Assembly (NCBI GenBank): GCA_002706405.1
Contig: PALN01000045.1
Span: 31,110-95,109, forward strand
Direction: 5' to 3'
DNA length: 64,000 bases
Origin: Rhodospirillaceae bacterium
GTDB taxonomy: Bacteria > Pseudomonadota > Alphaproteobacteria > Rhodospirillales > Casp-alpha2
Shown here piece after piece: positions 1 through 9,411 of the stretch; within the stretch, counting starts at the first letter, position 1, and every line of letters begins with the position of its first letter. Below the pieces are notes generated by a model. That model was not told where the DNA came from. It saw nothing but the letters and a program-made list of their open reading frames with translations, and did no database searches. Position numbers and translations under genes: made by a program.

Positions 1-150
1 GAGGCCGTCTGCACGGAACTGGGCAACGGCGATGTGCTGGTGATGTCGGGGCGCTGCCAGGCGGACTGGCTGCACCGGGTGCCCAAGACGAAAAAGCCCG
101 TGGGGCCGCGCATCAACCTGACGTTTCGCAACGTCGTCGGCCCCGTGTAG
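1..150 (+). CDS. AlkB-like Fe(II)/2-oxoglutarate dioxygenase, C-terminal fragment
   Basis: The window opens inside this gene; only the last 49 codons and a TAG stop are present. The visible end carries the final metal-ligand region (WLHRVPK, with the His expected to bind Fe) and the 2-oxoglutarate-binding arginine motif GPRINLTFR that closes AlkB and ALKBH2-type demethylases. The family repairs alkylated bases oxidatively. The start, the HxD motif and the upstream context lie outside the window, so the exact subfamily cannot be set. It converges on the MlrC-like gene with 12 nt between the stops. Confidence 0.75.
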   Translation, partial: EAVCTELGNGDVLVMSGRCQADWLHRVPKTKKPVGPRINLTFRNVVGPV

Positions 151-162
151 ACCGCCGCCGGA

Positions 163-1659
163 TCAATCCATATCCAGCGGGAACACGGGCCGGCGGACGT
201 TCTTGTAATCCAGGTCCTTGTAGTTGCGCGAGGTCACGCCGCCGCCGTCGTCGACGACCATGATCTGTGACGAAATGGGGCCGTAGGCAGCGCGGAAATG
301 GTGTGCCGACTTGACGCCCAGAACCTTTTTCTTCTCCGGGTCGATGCCCATGGATTTGAAGTACATCCGGTCGTAGTTCTGATAGCGGGCACTGGCGATC
401 ACGATATCGATGCGGCCGACGCTGAACACCGCCGCCGGGCCCATGTCGACGCGCGTCCCACGGGTCATCGGCCCTTCCATGGCGAACTTGCCGTCGGTGA
501 TCGCGGTGACCGTGCCCATCAGGGACAGCGGGCCGCCCTGCACGGCGGGATCGACCTTGCCGCCGAGCTCCAGCCTGAAGGTCGAGCCCAGCCCGGCGTT
601 CTTGCAGGCCAGTGCCGCCTCGGGATCGTAGATCGTGCCGAAGGCCGCATCCGGCAGATCGGCCTCGATCATCGCGCCCAAAAGCCTGGTCGCGTCGCCG
701 TAGCCGCCGCCGCCCGGATTGTCCGCATAATCGGCGAGCACGATCGGCGCCGAAACACCCTGGGCCAGGGCGGTCTTCACCCGGGCCAGGGCCTCGTCGA
801 TGCGCAGCAGGTTGATGGTCAGCTTGTTGCGGTCGCGCCAGATCTGCTCCATCACCTGTTCGGCGATCTGGGCGTGGGCCGGGTTGTCACCCTCGCCGGT
901 GACGATGCAGGTCGGCCCCGTATCGTGAATATCGACCCAGGGAAAGCCCGCGTTGATGGACCCGGCATAGGTGCCGGGCGTTGCCTTCAGCAACTTGTCC
1001 AAGGTCGCCAGCGCCTCCGTCATCGGTCCCGGCGACGTGGTCCGCCCGTGGTCGGCGCCGTCCAGCATTTCGCGGCGGCGGACATGAACCTTGGGATGGA
1101 TTTCCCCCGCCATGGTGCGCGCCAGAAGATCGCAGGCCTGGGTCGCGATCTCGTACTGGTCGACATGCGGATAGGTGCGGTAGCTGATCATGATATCGCA
1201 AAGCTCGGCCGAGCGGTCGGTCACGTTGGCATGCAGATCGAGCGTCATGGCGACGGGCACATCCGGGCCCACGACATCGCGCACGGCTTGCAGCAGCCGA
1301 CCCTCGCCGTCCTCGTCATGCTCACAGACCATGGCGCCGTGCAGACACAGCAACACGCCGTCGAAGGGACCGTCGGCCTTCAGCGCGTCGACGATGGCCT
1401 GGGTAACATGATCGTGCATGTCCTTGGTCACACGGCCCGACGGCGTGGCGTTGGCATAGATCGGATGACGAATGGACCAGCCATGCCGTTCGGCGGCGTC
1501 GAGCGCCGCGCCGATCTCCGTCGCCGTACCGCGCATCTTCGACGCAACCTCGTCGTCACGGTAATAGGTCCGGGCCTTGTAGGCCGCCAGGTCCGTGGGC
1601 AGTTTCGAGAAGGTATTGGTCTCGTGCTTGAAACCGGCGATCAGAACGCGCTTGGTCAT
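163..1659 (-). CDS. M81 family metallopeptidase (MlrC-like)
   Basis: 498 aa, the usual size for M81/DUF1485 proteins, whose founder MlrC opens linearised microcystin fragments. Visible family motifs are HETNTFS at about residues 12-18, LHGAMV near 106, DLHANVT near 141 and the glycine-rich DNPGGGGYGD near 315; the His and Asp residues in these are the likely metal ligands. Most family members outside microcystin degraders have unknown substrates. It is the last gene of the long minus-strand operon, 9 nt after the amidase upstream, so it probably acts on a product of the same imported peptide or amide. No signal peptide, so cytoplasmic. Confidence 0.85.
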   Translation of the reverse strand: MTKRVLIAGFKHETNTFSKLPTDLAAYKARTYYRDDEVASKMRGTATEIGAALDAAERHGWSIRHPIYANATPSGRVTKDMHDHVTQAIVDALKADGPFDGVLLCLHGAMVCEHDEDGEGRLLQAVRDVVGPDVPVAMTLDLHANVTDRSAELCDIMISYRTYPHVDQYEIATQACDLLARTMAGEIHPKVHVRRREMLDGADHGRTTSPGPMTEALATLDKLLKATPGTYAGSINAGFPWVDIHDTGPTCIVTGEGDNPAHAQIAEQVMEQIWRDRNKLTINLLRIDEALARVKTALAQGVSAPIVLADYADNPGGGGYGDATRLLGAMIEADLPDAAFGTIYDPEAALACKNAGLGSTFRLELGGKVDPAVQGGPLSLMGTVTAITDGKFAMEGPMTRGTRVDMGPAAVFSVGRIDIVIASARYQNYDRMYFKSMGIDPEKKKVLGVKSAHHFRAAYGPISSQIMVVDDGGGVTSRNYKDLDYKNVRRPVFPLDMD

Positions 1660-1668
1660 GGCTCTGTC

Positions 1669-3120
1669 CTAGGCTTTGAGTTTGGCGAGGTCCGGCACGG
1701 GCCGCATCAAATCGGGCTTGTCCGCGAAATACTGTTCAAGCGCATGGGCCACGGCCAGCACCAGGGCGTCCTTGCCGTTGGGTGCCATGACCTGCAAGCC
1801 GAAGGGCATGCCACGATGATCGACGCCGCAGGGGATCACGGCCGCGCAGGCCATGGCCATGGTCGGCGCATAGGAAATCGCCAGCCAGCGCATGTAGGTC
1901 GGCATCTTCTCGCCGTTGATTTCGTCCACGTAAAGCTGTTCGTGGGGGAACGGCGAGACGGAAGCGGCGGGACAGATCAGCACATCGACCTCGTCGAACA
2001 GGTCGATGAAGTTGCGCATGATCCTGGCCTGCTCGACCAGGGCCCAGCCGACGTCCGAAGCCGTGACCTCAAGCCCTCGGGTGGTGTTGTCGATGACGTT
2101 GGGGCCCAAAAGGTCCTTGTGATTTTTCAGACGCTCCTGATGCATGGCGACGAAGGTGATGCCGCGGAAGATCTCGAACACGCGGTGGATCTCGCCCATG
2201 TCGGGGGCCCTGTCCTGGGCCTCGGCGAACACGCCCCTGAACTGATCGGTGCGCGCCTTGAAGGTATCGGCAATCCCCTTGTCCACGGGGCAGCAACCCA
2301 GGTCCGGCGTGATCGCGGCATGGATCGAGCCCAGGTCGAGGCCGTCCACCGATGCAAACAGGCGCGGGTCGACCAGATGCGAGAACGGATCGCGGCGGTC
2401 GTCATCCATCTGCGCCTGCAGCAGCAGCGCCGTGTCGGCGACCGTGCGCGCCATGGGCCCCAGCACCGACCAGGGCATGAGGGCGGCTGCCTTGCCTTCC
2501 GCCGGGACCGTGCCCGGCGACGGGCGGAAACCGACCACGCCGCAGAACCCGGCGGGGGTGCGCAGGCTGCCGCCGTAGTCACTGCCCGAGGCGATGGGCA
2601 CCATGCCGGTCGCCAGCGCAACGGCCGAGCCGCCGGACGACCCGGCGCAGGTCAGCTCCGGGTTGAAGGGATTGCCGGTGGCGCCGAACACGCGGTTCTT
2701 GGTATTGGCGCCGGCGCCGAATTCCGGCGTGTTGGTCTTGCCCAGAAGGATCGCCCCCTCGGCCCGCACGGCGGCGACGGAACCCTGATCGGCCTCCGGC
2801 ACCGTGTCCTTGGTCGGCAGCGAGCCCCAGGTGGTGCGGATGCCTTCCGTGGCCTCCAGATCCTTGATGCCCATGGGCAGACCGTGCAGCAATCCCAGAT
2901 CGTCCCCGTCCATCACCATCTGTTCGGCGACCTTGGCTTCCTCGCGCGCCCGGTCATAGGCGCGGGTGACCATGCAGTTGACCGCGCCATCCACCGCCTC
3001 GATCCGGGCGATGCAGCTTTCCACCAGCTCGACCGGGGAAATCTCCTTGGTGCCGATCAGGCGCCGGGCCTCGGTCGCCGTCAGGTCGCAGAGTTCGGTC
3101 GCCGTCGTTGGCTTCGTCAT
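1669..3120 (-). CDS. Amidase signature family hydrolase (copy 1)
   Basis: 483 aa. The amidase-signature Ser-cisSer-Lys triad is complete: Lys in GIKDL (about residue 86), Ser in the GSSGGS loop (161-162) and the nucleophile Ser in DYGGSLR (185). The family cleaves carboxamides, including amino acid amides and some peptides. The ATG overlaps the stop of the second amidase (ATGA at 3117-3120), implying translational coupling. It is a neighbouring paralogue of that gene but clearly diverged from it, which argues for different substrates or an old duplication. Substrate is not predictable from sequence; it need not be GatA, since no gatB/gatC is nearby. Confidence 0.88.
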   Translation of the reverse strand: MTKPTTATELCDLTATEARRLIGTKEISPVELVESCIARIEAVDGAVNCMVTRAYDRAREEAKVAEQMVMDGDDLGLLHGLPMGIKDLEATEGIRTTWGSLPTKDTVPEADQGSVAAVRAEGAILLGKTNTPEFGAGANTKNRVFGATGNPFNPELTCAGSSGGSAVALATGMVPIASGSDYGGSLRTPAGFCGVVGFRPSPGTVPAEGKAAALMPWSVLGPMARTVADTALLLQAQMDDDRRDPFSHLVDPRLFASVDGLDLGSIHAAITPDLGCCPVDKGIADTFKARTDQFRGVFAEAQDRAPDMGEIHRVFEIFRGITFVAMHQERLKNHKDLLGPNVIDNTTRGLEVTASDVGWALVEQARIMRNFIDLFDEVDVLICPAASVSPFPHEQLYVDEINGEKMPTYMRWLAISYAPTMAMACAAVIPCGVDHRGMPFGLQVMAPNGKDALVLAVAHALEQYFADKPDLMRPVPDLAKLKA

Positions 3121-4550
3121 GTCAGTTTCTCCAGGTCTGGGATCGGGCGGGCGGTTTCGGCGTCCGCGTTCAGGATGGTTTCGATGGCCAGGGCGGCCTC
3201 CAGCAATTCTTTCTCGCCATGGCGCTTGCCGGCGATCTGGAAGCCGAAGGGGGCCCCCGTCTCATCCAGGCCGCAGGGCACGGCGATCACCGGGTTGCCG
3301 GTGAGCGTCAGGGCCGAGCGGATCAATGACGCGTCCATGTAGTTTTCCATGGGTCTGCCGTTGATTTCCGTCGGCGCGCCCGTATCCAGGCGGTAGGGCG
3401 GATAGGCATTGCCCGGCAGGACCAGCAGGTCGACGTCTTCCATGAAGGCCTGGAAGCGATCGTACCATTGCCGCCAGGCGACCTCCGCCGCCGCCACGTC
3501 GGCCAGGGACATGTCGTATCCCGCTTCCGTATTGGTGATGATGTTGGGCGACAACAACTCGCGGTGATTCTCCACGCGGTCCTTGTGATAGGCCATGTAG
3601 TAGACGCAGCGCAGCACCCAAAAGGCCTCGCGCACGCCCGCGATGTCGGGCTGGTCGTCCCGCGCATGGGCGAAGGCATCGCGGATTTTCCCCGCGCGCT
3701 GGCGGAACACGCGCTTGATCCCGTCGTCCACCGGGGCCGTGCCCAGGTCTTCGGAAAAGGCCACGCGCAGCGTGCCCAGGTCCGCCGGTTGGATAGTCGC
3801 GAAAGAGGCCGCGTCGAAAGGAATGCCCATGGGATCGCCCGGATGGGCGCTGCCCGCCTGGGCGGAATACTGCAGCGCCGTATCGGCGACCGACCGGCCC
3901 ATGGGGCCCTGGACGGAAAAGTAGGTCAGCGGCAGCATCCGCCGTTCGTTGGCGACGGCGCCCGGGCGGGGACGGAACCCGACCACGCCGGACCAGGTGG
4001 CGGGGGCGCGCAGGCTGCCGCCCGTGTCCGAGCCCTGGGCCAGCGGCACCATGGAGCACGCCAGCGCCGCCGCCGAGCCGCCGGACGAACCGCCCGGCGT
4101 GCGCGCCGGATCGAACGGATTGGTGGTGGCGCCGTAGACCCGGTTGGTGGTGTTGGCGCCGGAGCCGAATTCCGGTGTGTTGGTTTTGCCCAGGATGATC
4201 GCACCTGCCTGGCGCAGGCGCGTGATCTGGCCGTCGTCGGCGTCGGGCACATGGTCCTTGAACAGCAACGATCCATAGGTCGTGCGCAGGCCCTTGACGT
4301 TGACCAGGTCCTTGATGCCCACGGGCAGGCCGGCCAGCGGCCCCGGATCGCGGCCCTGGGCGATCTCGGTCTCCAGTTCCCGGGCGCGGGCCAGAGCCCC
4401 CTCTTCATCCAATGCCACGAAGGCATTGACCGTGCCGTTCACGCGGCCGATGCGCTTGAGACAGCTTTCCACAAGCTCCACCGGCGACAGCTTCTTCGCC
4501 CCGATCAGGGCGCGCAGGTCGACGGCGGACAGATCACAAGGCTCGGTCAT
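3117..4550 (-). CDS. Amidase signature family hydrolase (copy 2)
   Basis: 477 aa, paralogous to the next gene in the operon. The triad is intact: Lys in GIKDL (about residue 80), Ser in GGSSGGS (155-156) and Ser in DTGGSLR (179). Starts with ATG overlapping the stop of the M20 peptidase upstream (ATGA at 4547-4550) and overlaps the next amidase by 4 nt. Cytoplasmic, no signal peptide. Expected to hydrolyse an amide released from, or carried by, the solute taken up by the operon's ABC transporter; that link is inferred from the operon alone. Confidence 0.88.
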   Translation of the reverse strand: MTEPCDLSAVDLRALIGAKKLSPVELVESCLKRIGRVNGTVNAFVALDEEGALARARELETEIAQGRDPGPLAGLPVGIKDLVNVKGLRTTYGSLLFKDHVPDADDGQITRLRQAGAIILGKTNTPEFGSGANTTNRVYGATTNPFDPARTPGGSSGGSAAALACSMVPLAQGSDTGGSLRAPATWSGVVGFRPRPGAVANERRMLPLTYFSVQGPMGRSVADTALQYSAQAGSAHPGDPMGIPFDAASFATIQPADLGTLRVAFSEDLGTAPVDDGIKRVFRQRAGKIRDAFAHARDDQPDIAGVREAFWVLRCVYYMAYHKDRVENHRELLSPNIITNTEAGYDMSLADVAAAEVAWRQWYDRFQAFMEDVDLLVLPGNAYPPYRLDTGAPTEINGRPMENYMDASLIRSALTLTGNPVIAVPCGLDETGAPFGFQIAGKRHGEKELLEAALAIETILNADAETARPIPDLEKLT

Positions 4551-5941
4551 TGCAGCGGCAATCCATCGGTCTCGCCCAAATCCCAGAACAGCCCGCCCAT
4601 GAGGCGGAGTGCCGAGCGGGACACGGGCTCCAGAATATGTTCGTTGGGCGCGTGCTGGGAGCAGGCCGGATAGGAATGCGGCACCCAGATGGTCGGCAGG
4701 CCCAGGATATGAGCGAAGCAGTCGTTGGGCAGCGATCCGCCCAGGTTAGGCAGCACGGCCGGCTCTTCCCCCGCGGTGCGGGCCAGGGAATTGATCGCCC
4801 ATTTGGCCCAGGGGGTGTCCGGCTCCAGCCGCGTCGCGGCCATGAATTCCCGGTCGGGGGTCAGGGTGACCTTGTCGTAGCCCAGCGCGTCCAGATGCTT
4901 GCGCACGGCCGGCAGGACCACGGCCGGGTCGAAGCCCGCGACGAAGCGCATGTGGCATTTAGCGAAGGCCTTGGGCGGCACGGCGTTCACCGGGTTGTCC
5001 GGATTGCCGGTCTTGAAGGCCAAAATCTCAAAGGTATTCCAGCCGAACACCTTTTCCTCCGCCGTCAGGCCCGGCTCGCCCCAGTCGGGGTCGATTTCGG
5101 GATCGCCCTCCATGCCGCCGACGGTGAGTTTTGACAGGGCGTCGCGCACGGAATTGGAGATCGGCTCGGGCTTGAGGTCGTCGAGCAGGATTTTCCCCTT
5201 GGCGTCAACGATGGTGGAGATGGCATGCGCCAGGATCACCCCCGGATTGGCCAAAAGGCCGCCCCAGTTGCCGGAATGGTGGCCGCCGTCGCGCAGGTCC
5301 AGCGACATGGTGAAATTGAACACGCCGCGCGATCCGAAATAGACCGTCGGCCGCTGCGCATTCAATCGCGGGCCGTCAGAGGCGATGAACACGTCGGCCT
5401 TGAACAGGTCTTTGTGATCGCGGCAGAACTCGCGCAGGCCCGGCGATCCCGTTTCCTCACCCGTTTCGATCAGGGCGACCACGTTATAGCCGAGGGTACC
5501 GCCGCGGGCGTCCATGCAGGCCTTCATGGCGGCCAGGTTGATGGTGTGCTGGCCCTTGTTGTCGGCGGTGCCGCGCCCGTACCAGCGGTCGCCCTCTTTC
5601 TTCATTTCCCAGGGGCCGATGCCGTCGCGCCACTGATCGTCATAGCCGCGCACCACGTCACCATGGCCGTAGGTCATCAGGGTCGGCAGGTCGTCGCCTT
5701 CATGGCGGCGGGCGACCAGGATGGGCTGGCCGCCGGGTTTGGGATTTTCGAAAATCTCGCTCTCGAAACCCATCTCCGCCAGATAGGGCGTCATCTCGTC
5801 CGTCAGGTAGCGGTACAGTTCCGGCCGGAACGGTTCGTCCTGGCTGCACGACTGGATGGCGACGCGGCGCGACAGGTCCGCCCAAAATCCACCGTCGTCG
5901 AAATAATGTTCAAGGCTGTCGATCACCGCATCGCGTGTCAC
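4547..5941 (-). CDS. M20 family metallopeptidase (copy 1)
   Basis: 464 aa, starting at GTG. M20 zinc-site motifs are all visible: YGHGD (His about 93), GTADNKGQ (Asp about 127), ETGEETGS (tandem Glu about 162-163), ASDGPR (Asp about 189) and a C-terminal SQHAPNEH His. Members are cocatalytic di-zinc dipeptidases, aminoacylases or deacylases. The GTG overlaps the stop of the second M20 gene (GTGA at 5938-5941). The two copies share long identical stretches such as DLRDGGHHSGNWGG, so they come from tandem duplication. Confidence 0.9.
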   Translation of the reverse strand: MTRDAVIDSLEHYFDDGGFWADLSRRVAIQSCSQDEPFRPELYRYLTDEMTPYLAEMGFESEIFENPKPGGQPILVARRHEGDDLPTLMTYGHGDVVRGYDDQWRDGIGPWEMKKEGDRWYGRGTADNKGQHTINLAAMKACMDARGGTLGYNVVALIETGEETGSPGLREFCRDHKDLFKADVFIASDGPRLNAQRPTVYFGSRGVFNFTMSLDLRDGGHHSGNWGGLLANPGVILAHAISTIVDAKGKILLDDLKPEPISNSVRDALSKLTVGGMEGDPEIDPDWGEPGLTAEEKVFGWNTFEILAFKTGNPDNPVNAVPPKAFAKCHMRFVAGFDPAVVLPAVRKHLDALGYDKVTLTPDREFMAATRLEPDTPWAKWAINSLARTAGEEPAVLPNLGGSLPNDCFAHILGLPTIWVPHSYPACSQHAPNEHILEPVSRSALRLMGGLFWDLGETDGLPLQ

Positions 5942-7359
5942 GCCGCATTCCTTTCAAGTCTGTAGGCCGTTTCCGGATCGCCCAGGTCCCAGTAAATGCC
6001 GGTCACCAGTTCCATGCCCTCGCGGGTCAGCGACCACAGGATGTGTTCGTTGGGGGCGTGCTGGGAACAGCCGGTGTAACTGAGCGGCAGCCACACGAAG
6101 GGAATGCCCAGCACGTCCTGAAAGACGTCGTTGCAGATGGAGCCGCCCGAATTGGGCACCATGCGGCAATTCTCCCCGGTCGTGCGTTCCACCGCGGCGC
6201 GCATCCATTTGGCCCAAGGATGGTCCGGGTCCGTGCGCGCGGCATGGAAGAAGGCCGCGTTACCACCGGTCGAGGGCTGCACCTTGACCATGCCGAACCC
6301 CGCCGCATCCAGATGGGCCTGGAGATTGGGGACGATGTTCTGCCAGTCCGTTCCGACCACGAAGCGCAACTGACAATGGGCGACGGCCTTGGGCGGCACG
6401 GCATGCACCGGATTATCCGGGTTGCCCGTCTTCATGGCGAGGATTTCAAAGGTATTCCAGGCATAGACTTTCTCGGCCCGGGTCAATCCCGGCTCGCCCC
6501 AATCGTCGTCGATGGCGGGCCCGCCCTTGGACGTTTCGCGGGTCACATCGGCCAGGAGCGCGCGCACGCTGTTGCTGATCGGCGGCGGCAGCAGGGCCGG
6601 CACCAGAATGCGGCCGTTCACGTCGATGACCGTGGCCAGCGCCGACGCCAGGATGATCCCCGGGTTGGCCAGCAGCCCGCCCCAGTTGCCGGAATGATGG
6701 CCGCCGTCGCGCAGGTCGACGATTAGATCGAAATTGAACGCCCCCCGGTTGCCCAGCGTCAGGTTCGGCTTGGCGACGTCGAAGCGCGGCCCGTCGGAGG
6801 CGAAATAGACATCGGCGGCAAAGGCCTCTTTCTCCCGCGCGACCAAGTCCTTCAGGCCCTTGGAGCCGTTTTCCTCCCCGGTCTCGATGATGAACTTGTG
6901 ATTGAAGCCAAGGTTTCCCCGCGCGTCCAGCACGGCCCGCAGGGCCGCCAGATGGGTCGAATGCTGCGCCTTGTTGTCGGCGGTGCCGCGCCCGTAGACC
7001 TTGTCGCCGACCTTGGTCAGGCGCCAGGGGTCCAGGTTGTCCTTCCACTGACCTTCCTGGCCCAGCACCGTATCGCCATGGCCGTAACCCAGAACCGTGG
7101 GCAGGCCGTCGCCCTCCCACCGCGTCGCCAACAGGATCGGGCCGCAGCCGTCGTAAGGATTGTCATAAACGCGGCAGGCGTAACCCAAGGCCTCGAAGGC
7201 GTCGCGCATCTCTTCTTCCAGATAGGCGTAGCAATCGGGCAGGCGGGCGGCGTTCTGGCTTTCCGTCGGCACGGCGACGCGCGCCTTCAGGTCCTCGAAA
7301 AAACCTTCCGGATCGTCGAAATGGGCAAGCGCGGCGTCGATGGCATATTGGCGGGTCAT
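5938..7359 (-). CDS. M20 family metallopeptidase (copy 2)
   Basis: 473 aa from the ATG at 7359 (MTRQYAID); the frame stays open further upstream, but that would run into the ATP-binding gene and gives a low-complexity leader. Zinc motifs match the first copy: YGHGDT, GTADNKAQ, ETGEENGS, ASDGPR and CSQHAPNEH. One change is visible: the general-base/ligand pair is E-E-N here and E-E-T in copy 1. Likely a cytoplasmic dipeptidase or N-acyl hydrolase for the transported compound. It begins 19 nt after the dppF-like stop. Confidence 0.9.
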   Translation of the reverse strand: MTRQYAIDAALAHFDDPEGFFEDLKARVAVPTESQNAARLPDCYAYLEEEMRDAFEALGYACRVYDNPYDGCGPILLATRWEGDGLPTVLGYGHGDTVLGQEGQWKDNLDPWRLTKVGDKVYGRGTADNKAQHSTHLAALRAVLDARGNLGFNHKFIIETGEENGSKGLKDLVAREKEAFAADVYFASDGPRFDVAKPNLTLGNRGAFNFDLIVDLRDGGHHSGNWGGLLANPGIILASALATVIDVNGRILVPALLPPPISNSVRALLADVTRETSKGGPAIDDDWGEPGLTRAEKVYAWNTFEILAMKTGNPDNPVHAVPPKAVAHCQLRFVVGTDWQNIVPNLQAHLDAAGFGMVKVQPSTGGNAAFFHAARTDPDHPWAKWMRAAVERTTGENCRMVPNSGGSICNDVFQDVLGIPFVWLPLSYTGCSQHAPNEHILWSLTREGMELVTGIYWDLGDPETAYRLERNAA

Positions 7360-7378
7360 GGTCTTTGCCCGGGCGGTC

Positions 7379-8380
7379 TTACGACGCTTGGCGTCCCCTC
7401 CCCTGGTTCTCGTCATAGAGATGACATTCGACGAGACCGGTCTTGGTCGGGATGGTGCGCGGGACGACGACGGAACAATGGTCCATGCAGTCGACGCAGC
7501 GCGGATGGAAGGTGCAGCCGGACGGCGGATCGACCGGGTTGGGATAGGCCACACCCAGGCCCGAGTCGGGCACGTCCAGGTTGGGGTCCGGCGTCAGCAC
7601 CGATTTCAACAGCGCCCGGGTATAGGGATGCTGCGGATTGTCGAACAGGCTGTCCGTGTCCGCGACCTCGACCAGGCGGCCCAGGTACATGACCGCGACA
7701 CGGGTCGCCATGTGTTCGACCACGGCCAGGTTATGGCTGATGACGATATAGGTCAGGTTCAGTTCCGAGCGCAGGTCCTGCAACAGGTTGAGAATCTGCG
7801 ACTGCACCGAGACGTCGAGGGCCGAGGTCGGCTCGTCACAGATCACGACCTCGGGCCGATTGATCAGGGCGCGGGCCACGGCGACGCGCTGGCGCTGACC
7901 GCCCGACAGTTGGTTGGGGAAATTGCGATACAGCCGGCGCGGCAGGCCGACCAGTTCCATGATCTCTTCGACCCGGGTGCGCAGGTCCTTGCCGTCGACC
8001 GCATCGGGCCCGCCCTGCACGCGCACGGGCAGGCTGATGATGTCGCCGATGGTCTTGCGCGGGTTGAGCGATGAATAAGGGTCCTGGAACACGGGCTGGA
8101 CCTTGCGCGCCATGTCCAGGCGTTCCATCTCGCTGGTCGGCGTGCCGCCGACGTAGAGCGTGCCCGCCGTCGGCGCCAATAGGCCCAGCAGCATCTTGGC
8201 CAGGGTCGATTTGCCGCAGCCCGATTCCCCGACCAGGCCCAGAACCTCGCCGCGCGCCACCTTGAGATTGATGCCGTTGACGGCGTGCAGCGGCTTCTTG
8301 CCCTTCATGAACCCGGCCGAGATCATGAACGTGCGGGTAACGTCGCGGGCTTCGAGAACGATGTCTTCCTGGTCAGCCAT
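7379..8380 (-). CDS. Dipeptide/oligopeptide ABC transporter ATP-binding protein (DppF/OppF type)
   Basis: 333 aa. Walker [10 protein letters not shown], signature LSGGQRQRVAVARAL, Walker B VVICDEPTSALD, followed by the C-terminal oligopeptide-transporter extension with the cysteine cluster CTFHPRCVDCMDHC that typically binds an Fe-S cluster in Opp/Dpp ATPases. Pairs with the DppD-type ATPase immediately upstream (1 nt gap) to power the importer. Part of the same minus-strand transcript as the hydrolases. Confidence 0.92.
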   Translation of the reverse strand: MADQEDIVLEARDVTRTFMISAGFMKGKKPLHAVNGINLKVARGEVLGLVGESGCGKSTLAKMLLGLLAPTAGTLYVGGTPTSEMERLDMARKVQPVFQDPYSSLNPRKTIGDIISLPVRVQGGPDAVDGKDLRTRVEEIMELVGLPRRLYRNFPNQLSGGQRQRVAVARALINRPEVVICDEPTSALDVSVQSQILNLLQDLRSELNLTYIVISHNLAVVEHMATRVAVMYLGRLVEVADTDSLFDNPQHPYTRALLKSVLTPDPNLDVPDSGLGVAYPNPVDPPSGCTFHPRCVDCMDHCSVVVPRTIPTKTGLVECHLYDENQGRGRQAS

Positions 8381-8381
8381 G

Positions 8382-9392
8382 TCAGGCGGCCCCCTTCTTC
8401 AGGTTGGCGGCACTCTGATCCGGCGTCAGCAGACAGCGAAAGACGTGCCCGTCCTCGAACGAGGGACGCAGGTCGACCTGCCCGCTGCGGCAGGCATCCA
8501 TCACATGGGGGCAGCGGTCCGCGAAATGGCAGCCCGGCAGGTCTCCCACCAGGGACGGCACGATGCCGGGGATGGAGCCCAGCGGTGCGCCCCGTTCCGT
8601 CTTGCCCGGGATCGGGATGCATTCGAGAAGGCCCTGGGTATAGGGATGGGTCGGGTTTTCGAACACCTGCTTGGCGGTGCCCGTTTCGACGATCTGGCCC
8701 GCGTACATGACCGCCACCCGGTCGGCGACACGGGCGACCACGCCCAGATCATGAGTGATCAGGATCATGCCCATGTTGAATTCTTTTTGCAGGTCCGCCA
8801 ACAGGTGGAGAATCTGCGCCTGAATGGTCACGTCCAGCGCCGTCGTCGGCTCGTCCGCGATGATCAGGTCCGGCCCGCACATCAGCGCCATGGCGATCAT
8901 CACCCGCTGGCGCAGGCCGCCGGACAGTTGATGGGGATACTGGGTCAGGCGGCTCGCCGCCGCCGTGATGCCGACCTTTTCCAAAAGGTAGATGGCCCGC
9001 TCGCGGGCTTCGGCGCCGCTGACTTGCTTGTGGCGCAACAGCGCCTCTTCCAGCTGGTTGCCGATGGTATAGGCCGGGTTCAGGGAGGTCATGGGTTCCT
9101 GAAAGATCATGGCCATCTTGTTGCCGCGGATGTCCGTCATGCGCCGTTCGCCGGCCGACTGCAGGTCCTCGTCGTCGAGCTTGAGCACGGATGCCGTACG
9201 GCTTGCCGTCCCGGGCAACAGGTCCATGACGGCGAGTGACGTCAGCGATTTGCCGCAGCCCGATTCACCGACGATGCACAGCGTTTCGCCCCGCGTCACG
9301 TCGAAGCTGATGGATTGCACCGGATGCAGCATCCCGGTGGCGACGGGAATGTCGACGACCAGGTCGCGGACTTCGAGGATCAGATCGCTCAT
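8382..9392 (-). CDS. Dipeptide/oligopeptide ABC transporter ATP-binding protein (DppD/OppD type)
   Basis: 336 aa. Walker [10 protein letters not shown], signature [15 protein letters not shown], Walker [13 protein letters not shown] and the C-terminal [14 protein letters not shown] cysteine cluster of Opp/Dpp ATPases. Follows the DppC-type permease by 19 nt and precedes the DppF-type subunit by 1 nt. The order A-B-C-D-F is the standard Dpp layout. Cytoplasmic face of the inner membrane. Confidence 0.92.
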   Translation of the reverse strand: MSDLILEVRDLVVDIPVATGMLHPVQSISFDVTRGETLCIVGESGCGKSLTSLAVMDLLPGTASRTASVLKLDDEDLQSAGERRMTDIRGNKMAMIFQEPMTSLNPAYTIGNQLEEALLRHKQVSGAEARERAIYLLEKVGITAAASRLTQYPHQLSGGLRQRVMIAMALMCGPDLIIADEPTTALDVTIQAQILHLLADLQKEFNMGMILITHDLGVVARVADRVAVMYAGQIVETGTAKQVFENPTHPYTQGLLECIPIPGKTERGAPLGSIPGIVPSLVGDLPGCHFADRCPHVMDACRSGQVDLRPSFEDGHVFRCLLTPDQSAANLKKGAA

Positions 9393-9411
9393 GCCGTTCT
9401 TCGTCCTCTTC

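Noticed and set aside
298..3342. 1014-codon plus-strand open frame across the MlrC and amidase genes
   Set aside because: Antisense shadow caused by GC-rich third positions; the minus-strand genes have full family motifs and coupled starts.
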